DNA of 64,000 bases from Colius striatus (Eukaryota > Chordata > Aves > Coliiformes > Coliidae), in the NCBI RefSeq assembly GCF_028858725.1, contig NC_084790.1, forward strand, positions 83,470,506-83,534,505. Direction: 5' to 3'. Under the pieces are notes generated by a model. It was given only the letters and a program-made list of their open reading frames with translations, ran no database searches and was not told the DNA's origin. How positions within the stretch are numbered: position 1 is the stretch's first letter; each line of letters opens with the position of its first letter. Below, one piece after another: positions 55,109-64,000 of the stretch. Both the position numbers and the translations under genes were made by a program.

Positions 55109-55366
55109 GGCCGCTCCTGGTGCTGGCTCCTGTGCCTCTGGCAAGGCCAGTGCCTTGGGCGCAGGATATCAGCAGCAGGTGGGGTGTGGTCCGAGGTGAT
55201 GTCACAAAGGGACTGGGTTCTCCATGGTTCTGGGACCCGGCACACGCGCCGGCAGTGCCACGGGGCCCGTCTCAGGGGCACCACAGGCAAGGGGAGGCCA
55301 GAGGATGGGAAGGCTGCACCGCCTCTTGTGCTGCGTCTTGGCCGTCCCAGCAGCTCCGGGCCCCGT

Positions 55367-55657
55367 GTCCCAGCGGCGGCTGCTCTCACAGAGTCATGGA
55401 ATCATTTTGGTCGGAAGAGCCCCTCGAGCTCATCGAGTCCAAGCCCTCACCTTACACTGACAAGCCTGCCACTGAGCCATTTCCCTCAGCACCTCAGCTC
55501 TACTGCTTTGGCATCCCTCCAGGGATGGGGACTCCCCCACCTGCCTGGGCAGCCCACGCCAGTCCAACAAGCCTCTCAGGGGCAAAGTTCTTCCTCATTT
55601 CCCAGCTAAGCCTCCCCTGAAGCAACCCAAGGCTCTTCTTCTCCAGGCTGAACATCC
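55367..55657 (-). mobile_element. CR1 3' fragment (arm R3)
   Basis: Copy of 26766-27056 next to the short gene's 5' flank. Confidence 0.8.
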
Positions 55658-55795
55658 CCATGTCTCTCACTTGTTTTGACTGTCACTTGTTTGCACTGTG
55701 GCGACAGTTGAGTTCGTGGGCGAGGTAAGAGAAACATTTTTTCCATGTCTATTACAAACCAGCACATGAATTTTTCTTCTGCGTGTGCCAGACGG

Positions 55796-56572
55796 TCCCA
55801 GTGAAGTTTTCAGAGAAATCACAAAATCGTTACGGTTGGACAGGACCTTGAAGATCGTCGAGTCCAAGCACTAAGCTGACCCTGCCAAGCCCATCCCTAA
55901 ACTAAACCATATCCCTCCGTCCTTCATCTAGATGTCTTTTCAATATCCCTAGGGACGGTGACTGCACCGCTGCTGCCTCCCTGGGCAGCCCGTTCCAATG
56001 TTTAACCACCCTCTCAGTGAAAAAGTTCTTCCTAATGTCCAACCTAAAGCCCCCTGCTGCGACCCAAACCCATTGCCTCGTGTTCTTTCACTCACTACCA
56101 CAGAGAAGAGATCAACCCCCACCTCCCTACAACTCCCCTTTAGCTACTTGTAGAGAGTGGTCGTGTCTCCTCTAGGCTAAACGTCCCCAGCTCCCTCAGC
56201 TGCTCTTCACACAACCTGTTCTCCAGACCCTTCCCCAGCGCTGCTGCCCGGCTCTGGACACGCTCCGGCCCCTGCGTTCCTTCTTGCACTGAGGGGCCCA
56301 GAACTGGACACAGCACTCGAGGTTGAGCCTCACCAGTGCCCAGTGCAGGGGAACAATCACCTCCCTGGCCCTGCTGGCCACACAGGATGCCCTTGTCCTT
56401 CTTGGCCAGCTGGGCACGCTGCTGGCTGACGTTCATCTGGCTGCTGGTTAACACTCCCAGGTCCCTTTCCACGGGAAAGCTTTCCAACCCCTGCGCCCCA
56501 AGCCTTGCTTTTGTGCCTTGCCACAGTGTTTTCCTACGGACCTGGGAGATACAGGCGAGACAACTGCGCTGA
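55796..56572 (-). mobile_element. CR1 RT/3' fragment (arm R3)
   Basis: More complete than R2: it retains 55929-56113 (reverse complement of the [10 protein letters not shown] region of arm L). About 20 bp are missing near 56385, breaking the [10 protein letters not shown] motif. Confidence 0.87.
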
Positions 56573-56629
56573 GCAGTACGGGGCTTTAAGCAGCCCCTAA
56601 AGTTTTAAGGTCTTGCACTTCAGCAAGGT

Positions 56630-57944
56630 ATGGAGTGAACAGCACAGCTATTTCAACCTCCACTTTGAGAGCACGGCTGTTTGAAGCACAGATGCAGAAA
56701 TTCCGTGTGGAAAACGTGCCTGCCTTCAAGATCTGAACAATTCCCTGGCAGACCCCCAGTCATTAGAGAGGGCCAAGAGCCATCAGCTGTACACCAAGTA
56801 CGCATTTGTTGTGCTTATCCCCTCCAGCTGTTGAAAGACAAATGGCCAAAGTCTATTCCAGCAGAAAGGATTTAAAGGGACAACCACTATCGGATGCAGG
56901 CTGGGAATGCATGCTGATGGACAGAGTTTTGTAGAGAACAGAGTAAAGAAGACAGGCACAGGCGCTCCCCTCAAATACCTCTGCACAAAGACTGAGTTCC
57001 TAGCCTTCAAAGCAAACGGCTGACAAAACAGCAGAAGCAGCGGCCAAATCTGAAAGTCTGGCCTTGATCCCTGGAAAGACACCGAGGATACTGGGCCCGA
57101 TCCTGCCTTATGAAGAAGGTGGTAGAAAATGTATCGGTGATTTGGCAGCAAAGGAACAAAAAGACAGGTGAGAGCATCATCGCAGGGGTGACAAAACCAG
57201 GGATGACCTCAGGGGAATACTGGCAAATAGACTTCATCGAGCTGCTGAGAAAGGGAGCCTCTCAGTATCTCCTCGACCTGGTAGACACATGTAATGGATG
57301 GCCCTGTGGCACCGATGTGGCACGCGAAGCAGTCAAACAAGTCCTAAATCACAGCGTACCCTGCTTTGCTGTACCAGCAGGAATGTTTTCAGACAGAGGC
57401 CCTTGTTTTGTTGCAGAAGTGGTTAAGAAGGTGGGAGCGCATCTGGGAGCCAAGTGGGATTTACATACGCCCAACAGACCTCAAGCTAGTGGAAAAGTAG
57501 AAGGCGTGAACCAGAGCCTTAAGTTACAGTGGAATCAAATACACCAAGAAACCTCCTTCTCTCGGTTACAAGCTTTACCAAAAGCTTAGCTAAGAATACG
57601 AGTACAACCAGGAAGAAATTGTGTAAGCTCGTTTCAATCTGCTGGCTTTGGGCAAGACCTTCCAGGAGCTCCACAACCATGTGACCCCACCTCAACCAAG
57701 TGGACTAGGCGTTCCGGCACATCCATTTCAACCAGGAGAGTGGGTTTACGTCAAGACATGGAAGGACAAAGCCCTGAGAGCTAAGTGGCAGGGACCTTTC
57801 CGGGTCTTGTTGACTACTTCCACTGCCCTGAGAGTGGCTGAAAAAGGATCTTGGCAACATTATTCTAGAGTTCAGAGAGCTACAGCCCCGTGCACAGTCG
57901 AACAAAAATCACCACTTACCCGAAAACTTACTAAACACCCTTGA
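56630..57944 (+). pseudogene. ERV1 pol/integrase remnant (arm R3)
   Basis: Upstream pol debris, then an integrase frame at 57110-57589 running from the N-terminal region (VWQQRNKKTGES-like) through D, D, E. It is longer than in R2 because of a 107-bp deletion near 57165. It stops at the TAG shared with R2. The C-terminal domain at 57648-57944 is in another frame. Confidence 0.8.
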
Positions 57945-57986
57945 ACAATTACAAGAGAGCTGGAATTCGTAAGATCCCAAAGGATT

Positions 57987-58795
57987 ATGTGGCTGAAAAG
58001 GTGCATTTTCCTCCTTGGACTGCTTGCCGGCCTAATGAGCGGAACTGGGAGAACACTCGGCAAGTTACTGGCTTTGCTCCCCCATTACCTCAGGAGGAAC
58101 AGGGTTTCCCTGGAAAGCTGTGCCTATGGAGTGGGCAGAGCGATGCCAAAACCTGCTTGCTCTGGGAGATGGGAATCAAGCCAGCGGTCGCTTGCGGGAC
58201 CGTGGCACGAGAATAGTGAGCACGCGCATGAGCTTCGCAGAGTTTACCAAAGACTCCAAGCAAAATGCAGCCAAGCTATGAAAAGCAGGAAATATTGGTC
58301 CAACCGAAGCTCCACAAGGTCTGTTGTGCTCCAACCAACAAAAAGGGAATTGGCCCAACCCTCGCTGTGCTGCGAGGAGTACTTGTCAGTACTCTCTGAC
58401 CCCTGAGAGCAATCTCCCCGTCCTAACACGACGACGGAAGGCTACTCTGTGCAGTATTTTCCCCAATGGGTGGCCTCTCTTCTCTTACGAGGCAAAATGG
58501 ACTTGTAGCGTTAGAACCTACCTTCTGGATATGTGGCACAAGAGCTCCGGAATGGATTCAGCTGTAGGGGAATTCCGGTGCCGCCACTCAGAGCCCTTGA
58601 GGGACTACGTGGAGGAGAACCCCGCAGTGAGAGACGTCTTCAGCTTCCAAAAGAGCTTCCCTTAGTTTCAGGAGGAGAGAGGTTTTGGCTTCTTTTCTGC
58701 CCTTGGTGTGCCGCAGGGTCACATGGAACTAAAAGAAAGAAACCAAGCCATTTGTTAGAGTTGGGAGCCACCCATACCATTACAGCGTTGAACAG
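57987..58795 (+). pseudogene. ERV1 env remnant (arm R3)
   Basis: Copy of 29312-30120, ending at the arm boundary AACAG at 58795. The sequence then joins inverted S1. Confidence 0.6.
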
Positions 58796-58975
58796 CACCA
58801 GCTATGAACTCCAACAACTTTGACTTGTCACATGACAGAAGCGCATGGCTCCAGACTTCTGCATTCATAAGACAAGAAAGTTGTACACATATAAGTCTTC
58901 GACTACCTGATTTATTGCCCGTAAATCCTGCACTCATCGATAAGTTTTGCCATCAGGCTTTTTGTCAGGCAGGAT
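58796..58975 (-). pseudogene. ERV1 RT fragment, unit 3
   Basis: Reverse complement of 6546-6725; the RT piece now points toward arm R3. Confidence 0.75.
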
Positions 58976-59081
58976 ATGTGTGCCAAGCCGTGAGCCCTGT
59001 CCCGGCTGCGCCTGCAGCAGCCGCCGCCTGGCACCACAAAATAAGGCTGTGGGTCAATCTCATGTCGTGTGCTGTGGGTGC
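58976..59081 (+). pseudogene. Relic of speriolin-like 3' UTR, unit 3
   Basis: Reads GTGCCAAGCCGTGAGCCCTG and the GC-rich 3' UTR on the + strand, with AATAAGG in place of AATAAA. The surrounding 58976-59649 is the reverse of 5925-6545. Confidence 0.8.
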
Positions 59082-59673
59082 TGCGGTGCGTACTATAAGA
59101 GCCGCTAGCATGGCTGCTGCTGCTGCTGCTGTGTGGGGACAGCCTTGAGCCAAGCAGCGATGTCAGGGGGTGCCAGCAGTAGCGGGGGATGGGCAGCCAC
59201 GCGGGAGGTGGGTGGCAATGGCAGGCAGCGGGTGGCAGAGCCGGGGTGCAAGCAGCGATACCGGGGTGCAGGTGGCAGTGCTGGGTGCTGACAGTAGCGC
59301 CGGGGCAGCGGAGATGACGGCACAGCCAAGGCTGCCGTCCGTTTTCACCGGGGGAGCGGTCGGATGCAGCAGCCAGAGGCGGGACTCGGCGCCTGGGACG
59401 GCCGTGGTGCCGTGGCAGGAAAGCCCCAAGTGGAGAGGGAGCCTAGTGCTGTTCATGCCCTTTGGTGTGGCTGGGGCAGGGCCTAGCGAGTTCTTGCTGT
59501 CACCAGCCGGCAGCGTCGTACAGGAACCGGGGCGGGCCCGGGCCTCAGGGGATTGTGGCTTAACTTCTTAAGTGGCCTAGATATTAAACGCTTTGTTAAA
59601 AATCAGCATCGTTCACAAACTAAGGAAAGGTACAACACCGAAAGGCTCTCAGGACGGAGCCCTCCAATCTCCC

Positions 59674-60374
59674 GTCCCACGGCCACTAAACCTAACCCGT
59701 CCCACAGCCTCGCACCAGCTCCAGCCTTCCGCGCACCACAACCCCAACGCAGCCGCCCCGCCGCCTTTCCTGACAGGCCTCCCGGCCCCCGCCCCAGCTC
59801 ACCGCTCTCCTGCCTCTCTCTCCGCCACACCACCGCTGGCCTCGGCCCTCGCCCGGAACCCCCCGCGCCGAGAGGCGGCCGCCCGGCCGCGCCTGGAACG
59901 GCCCGGCCCGAGCTGCCCTGGCCGCACGGAAGGATACTGTCCCGGCTCCAGCGAACGCCTCGGCCGGGCCCGGCGGCCGCCTCCGCCATCTTGAAACAAC
60001 CGCCACTCCCAGAGCGCCCCGCGCCGGCCCCCCAGCGCCCGCCGCCCATTGGCTGCTCGCGCCGGCTTCGCCCCGCCGCTCCCGCGGGAGAGCGGGGCAT
60101 GCTGGGAGCTGTAGTCCCGCGCGGGCCGGCCGGCCCGGAGCCTGCCCTCCCGCGGAACTACCGCTCCCGCCGGGCCGCCTCGCTCGTCCCGCCTGCTGCC
60201 GGCCGGCCGAGCCAGCGGACAGAGAACTACCTCTCCCAGCGCACCTCGCGGGTGCGGCCGCGGCCGCGGCTGCGGGGTGGGAGGAAGGGCAAAAGAGGTT
60301 ACGCCCCCCGCCGGGGACGCGCACACGCCCCCATCGGTCTCGCCTGCCTACCGGGGCGCTGACGGCGAGGCCAG
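59674..60374 (-). promoter_or_regulatory. CpG island, unit 3 (inverted)
   Basis: Reverse complement of 5200-5900. The ZNF143-like cluster is at 60096-60245, with CCAAT (as ATTGG) at 60048-60052. The CpG richness is kept. Confidence 0.75.
59803..59989 (-). CDS. Candidate first exon, unit 3 copy
   Basis: Reverse of 5585-5771: ATG at 59989-59987, donor GTGAGC after 59803. A few residue changes relative to units 1 and 2 (for example GQGSSG for GQGRSG) give no sign of coding constraint either way. Confidence 0.38.
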
Positions 60375-61645
60375 GAGCCTGAAAGAACGGCCTCTCAGCC
60401 AAAACTTTCTCCGTGGCACTAGGATCACGAGAACTGCTGAAAGCATTTGCACGTGGAAAGGATCTCAGCATCAGCCCTTCCATCTCTCAGCAGCTTGAGG
60501 CACGGAACTGTCATTTGTGTGGCCAGAAAGCGAGACATCTCTCCCGAGCCCTGCGTACCGCTGCTACAAATTGCAGTTCGAGAACATCTTCCTATGAATT
60601 TTAAAGCCAAAAGTGTCCACGTGATCTTAACTGTGTGCAGATGTGAAGTTGCCATATCAACTTTTGGCTGGGGGGGCTGGGGGGTGTGATGTGCGCCTGC
60701 AAGACACGGCAAGAAAGGTTTGGCTCTGAAAGTCCCGTGTTTGCTGATTTGTAATTGGATCTTTTTGCTTTTCTGTCTGGATCTGTGACCACTTGTGTGG
60801 CACAACATAGCAATGCAAACCCCAGCCCACTGCAGTAACTTGTAGTCTCTACAGAGTGGATAGTCTATAGGGTGTAACTTGCAGTCTCTAGCAAAGTCCT
60901 TAGAAGGTGGGCGATTTCTCACAAGCATTTTGGACGTTCTCATTTGAGGAAAAAAGAGGCTTTTTCCCCATGGCCAGTGTGATTCATATTACGGACCTTC
61001 TATGAGTAATAGCAAGTTCCAGAAAGGCTGATTGCTCACACCTCAACTGGCATGGCAGGTGTTTGCTATTCTGGACTGCCCAGGGCAGGACCATACTTCA
61101 CCATTTACAGTCTTTATTGGGTAAGAATGGAACTAGTCAGACCTTTGTAAAAGGTGCTGAGAGTTCATCTCACTGGTGTCTAAGCTTGGTGGCAAGCATA
61201 ACATTGAGGGTGGGACTGTGAGGGATTCTTCGGAATAGTTAATAGGATTGGAGTCACCTGAGCTAGTTCAGCTTTATCTTCTGTCTTTTGTCTAACTCAC
61301 GTGGCTCTTCATCTCTTCCCTCTAGAGGAAAAGGCAACCTATGGCAGACTTGGTTTCCTCATTAATGTTTCATGGAGCTGCCATCTCTCCCTACGCGCCT
61401 CTGCTAGAGGTGGCCTTCAGTTTACCTACAGGATACTTTTAATATAGCATTCAGGCTTTAAAGATGGAGGGTCTCTTTGTCTTCATCAGGGGTTTGGTTC
61501 AGGTCTCTTGAGAAGTTGCGGCTCTCTCGTTCGTAGACATCTTCTTTGGCTGATCCAATAGTTCATCTGTCATCCCGGCCGAGCCACTGTGCACGATGAA
61601 TTAAACGTCCCTGTTGTTTTCTTTGATCACAGCAATAACAATTCC
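60375..61645. other. S1 sequence without identified genes, unit 3
   Basis: Reverse complement of 3929-5199. Nothing is identified. Confidence 0.3.
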
Positions 61646-62092
61646 TCTGTTATTAGAATCATAGAATCATAGAATGGTAGGGGCTGGAAGGGATCTTTAG
61701 AGACCATCTAGTCCAACCCTCCCTGCAGAAGCAGGTTCACCTAGATCAGGTCACATAGGAACATGTCCAGGCGGGTCTTGAAGACCTCCAAGGAAGGAGA
61801 CTCCACAACCCCTCCGGGCTGCCTGTGCCAGGGCTCCCTCACCTGAACAGTGAAATCTGAGTTGTCCCAGCAGATCCTTGCTCATCCATGGAGGCCTCCT
61901 ACCTCCTTTTCCTCCTTTCTTGTGCATTGGGACACACTGATCCTGGGCTTGGAGGAAGTGGTGCTTGAAGATTGACCAGCTCTCGCTGGCCCTTCTACCA
62001 TCAGGCCCTCTCTATTTGTCAGTACCAGGTCCAGCAGCACACCCTCCTTGTTGGTTCCTCGATCGTCTGCGACAGGAAGTTGTCGTCAACAG
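61646..62092 (-). mobile_element. CR1 with tail, unit 3
   Basis: Reverse complement of 3482-3928; the tail appears as AGAATCATAGAATCATAG near 61656. Confidence 0.88.
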
Positions 62093-62328
62093 TCTGTAGG
62101 GACCTCCTTTCCTTTTCCCAGAGGATTGTTCCACTTAAAGGTAGTTAAAATTGGAGTTTTCCACAAGTTGTACTGCTTTGCTCTCCTGTCACCTGTGCTG
62201 TGGCAGCGGTTTCGGCGTCACGAAAGGCTGAACTTGAAGAGCTTTCAGCAACAGAAATTGCCTAAGTGCAGAGCAATAATATTTCTTAGTCTGAGCTCAT
62301 TACTTAATAGTTTTGTAGAGCTTTTATA

Positions 62329-62744
62329 GAACCACGTGGACTTGGGGACAGAGTGTACCCTCAGCAGGTTCCCTGATGGCACCAAACTGCGAGGACTGGC
62401 TGATTCCCCAGAGGCTGTGCTGCCATTCAGCCGCCAAGTGCAGAGTCCTGCACCTGGGAAGGAACAACCCCATGCAGCTGGAGAGACTGGGGGTTGAGCT
62501 GCTGGAGAGCAGCTCTGCAGAGAGAGACCTGGGAGTGCTGGTGGACAATAAACTAACCATGAGCCAGCAAGGTGCCCTCGTGGCCAAGAAGGCCAATGGC
62601 ATCCTGGGATGCATCAAGAAGAGTGTAGCCAACAAGACAACCTCAAGGGAGGTTCTCCTCCCCCTCTCCTCTGCCCTGGTGAGGCCTCATCTGGAGTCCT
62701 GTGCCCAGTTCTGGACTCCTCAGCTCAAGAGGGATAGATGCGCA
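62329..62744 (+). mobile_element. CR1 RT fragment, unit 3
   Basis: Reverse complement of 2830-3245, now on the + strand ([16 protein letters not shown]). 62745-64000 is the reverse of the unassigned region 1574-2829, including the exon-like frame at 63309-63560. Confidence 0.85.
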
Positions 62745-64000
62745 AGGGCTCACTGTCCGAATTGAGTGACGACAGAGAAATAATTGTGCAAGTTTACGGC
62801 ACAGAGCAAATGTGCATGTGCTGCCATTCAAAAGCAATCAGAGAGATGACTTGCCAGTGCTTGATGCTGGTTCATTTGAGCTTAAAAGTGCCATCCAGCT
62901 GTTCCTCTGATGTTGTTTTGCTATGAAATGTATATTTGTCAACTAAAAATGACAATAAGGAGTTTGTGCATTAAAACAGGGTTGTAGTGTTGGGGTTTTT
63001 TTCATTAATCCTGTTAGGGTGTTGTAAGTGAGGTCTAAATCTTGCATGGTATTCTAGTGCTGTGTCCGGAAAAAGGCAACTTGCACGGAAGGCATTTAAA
63101 GTGTGTAAACATACTATGGGTTTAGCGCCTTCAGACTCCTGGTGTAGCTTTTGTTTGGTTTTAATATAAAGTTAGCTGATTTTCTTTTCTTGGAGGCTGT
63201 GACTTCCATCCTTCTTAGGCAGCATATGCTTAGTCCCAATCTTGAGATACCACATGCAAAGTCAATGTTGCAGGAATTCTGATGTTCCTTGTGTGACGTG
63301 ATGAGCGTTTGAAAAATTCGCTTGTTCATTTCTCTTCCAAGTCTTCCACACCGACGCTGTCTTATTCAATTCCTCAGAGAACTAATGGTTGGCTACAGTG
63401 GCTTATGGAGGACACATTGCTGCACCTGCAGGAAGAGCAAATGGTACATGATTCAGGAGCTCTATTTCAAGCAGAGGACAGCAGTGCTATTTTAAAAGGC
63501 AGCGATGAAACCTACTGTGCAATACTGTTTTCAGTCCTGAGTCACCCCTTGTTCAAGTGAAAAATGAAGTTGGTGACAAAAGTTGCGGAGAAGGGCCACG
63601 GAGGATGGATGATGGGAGTCCCGAAGAACCTGTTTTCTGCGAAGGGACTGAAGTTTGTGTGGCGTGACTGGCTGTGTAGGAGTAGGTTGAGCTGGTGGTA
63701 AGGTGATTCGGGCAAGAGACAGTGCTGAGACAAAGCTATAGGCCGGTGTTGGAACAGAAATAAATGGAGATAAGCAGTCCACAAACATAAAGGTGACGCG
63801 AGAGGAAGGTTCCTGAAAATTTGAGCAATCAAAACCCCCCTTTCTATGATGGAGCTTGGTTGGCTTTTGAAAGGAATCGAGTGATGTGTTGTCTCTGTCA
63901 GCAGGGGATTGCCCTTGATGACACAGAAGATCCCTTGTAGCACAGCAGCACTTATATCGACAGGAGGGATTTAGTCTGTTTGTACTAAGTAATGTATACA

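Larger units (their letters stand above)
29391..58065. repeat. Amplicon unit 2 (about 28.7 kb)
   Basis: This is the second tandem copy of the unit, in the same order as unit 1. It lacks the 1339-bp solo LTR of unit 1 and has its own 555-bp solo LTR at 30467-31021. Coding parts of the gene and of the provirus differ from unit 1 at only scattered bases; the two predicted gag proteins differ at one residue. Confidence 0.95.
53813..58795 (-). repeat. Palindrome arm R3
   Basis: This is the unit 2/3 copy of arm R. It keeps the 185-bp CR1 stretch lost from R2 (55929-56113). It lacks about 20 bp near 56385 and about 107 bp near 57165 that R2 retains. At 58795 it joins reverse-complemented S1 rather than the forward S1 that follows R1 and R2. 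Confidence 0.92.
58066..64000. repeat. Amplicon unit 3, partial, with inverted S1 spacer
   Basis: The third copy starts in arm R, in the same orientation as units 1 and 2, up to 58795. It then continues as the reverse complement of S1 to the end of the window. Coordinates pair with unit 1 as x to 65574-x (65521-x for positions above about 6080). The unit is truncated by the window edge. Confidence 0.93.
58796..64000 (-). repeat. Spacer S1 in inverted orientation (unit 3)
   Basis: Reverse complement of about 1574-6725. All S1 landmarks occur in reverse order and strand. It keeps about 53 bp (near 59442-59495) deleted from the S1 copies of units 1 and 2 but present at 24830-24890, so it is not simply a reversed recent copy of either. 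Confidence 0.93.

Noticed and set aside
29391-58065. Unit 2 as a simple assembly duplication of unit 1
   Set aside because: The units differ by two complete LTR insertions with target duplications and by many private substitutions and indels, so they are real separate copies, although collapse elsewhere in the array cannot be excluded.
1-64000. tRNA, rRNA or CRISPR arrays
   Set aside because: No cloverleaf genes, ribosomal sequence or spaced short repeats were seen; the only tRNA-related sequence is the primer site of the provirus.

Overview
The window is avian nuclear DNA. The evidence is CR1 LINE fragments, including one ending in the bird-type ATTCTATG tail at about 3897-3919, several classes of avian endogenous retrovirus (ERV), a vertebrate CpG island and spliced vertebrate genes. 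There are no bacterial or phage genes. The high retroelement load together with near-identical nested palindromes resembles a sex-chromosome (W or Z) or other germline-biased ampliconic region. The chromosome cannot be proven from the sequence.

Layout. The window is a tandem array of a unit of about 29 kb: unit 1 = 1-29390, unit 2 = 29391-58065, unit 3 = 58066-64000 (cut by the window end). Each unit alternates two inverted arms with two spacers. Arm R (1-730 partial, 25212-30120, 53813-58795) is the reverse complement of arm L (6726-12599, 36676-42543). Spacer S1 (731-6725, 30121-36675, and inverted at 58796-64000) carries CR1 and ERV1 debris, a CpG island with three ZNF143-like sites and a candidate first exon, and a relic of the arm gene's 3' end. 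Spacer S2 (12600-25211, 42544-53812) carries a betaretrovirus-like (ERVK) provirus and older ERV1/CR1 remnants. In unit 3 the S1 spacer is flipped relative to units 1 and 2, as recombination between the flanking inverted arms would produce.

Genes. Each arm carries a compact three-exon gene whose C-terminal half matches the speriolin (SPATC1/SPATC1L) C-terminal domain, a family known from spermatogenesis and centriole biology. The L-arm copies (10662-12494 and 40610-42438, + strand) encode a 493-aa long form with three tandem N-terminal modules. The R-arm copies (25317-26507 and 53918-55108, - strand) encode a 284-aa short form with one module. Exons, splice sites and poly(A) signals are intact in all four. 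The genes point toward S2, so their 5' ends face S1. I consider this palindromic long/short speriolin-like gene pair the main biological object of the window.

Mobile DNA. The ERVK provirus (13160-21226 and 43104-49826) has 417-bp LTRs, a 6-bp target duplication (CAAACC), a tRNA-Phe-type primer site, and open gag and pol. Its pro region is frame-broken and its env is reduced to a leader-plus-membrane-tail ORF of 154 codons. The same defects occur in both units, so the insertion predates the amplification. Two solo LTRs are unit-specific and appear younger: 19521-20859 in unit 1 and 30467-31021 in unit 2. Decayed ERV1 (gammaretrovirus-like) pol/env pieces make up the outer part of both arms.
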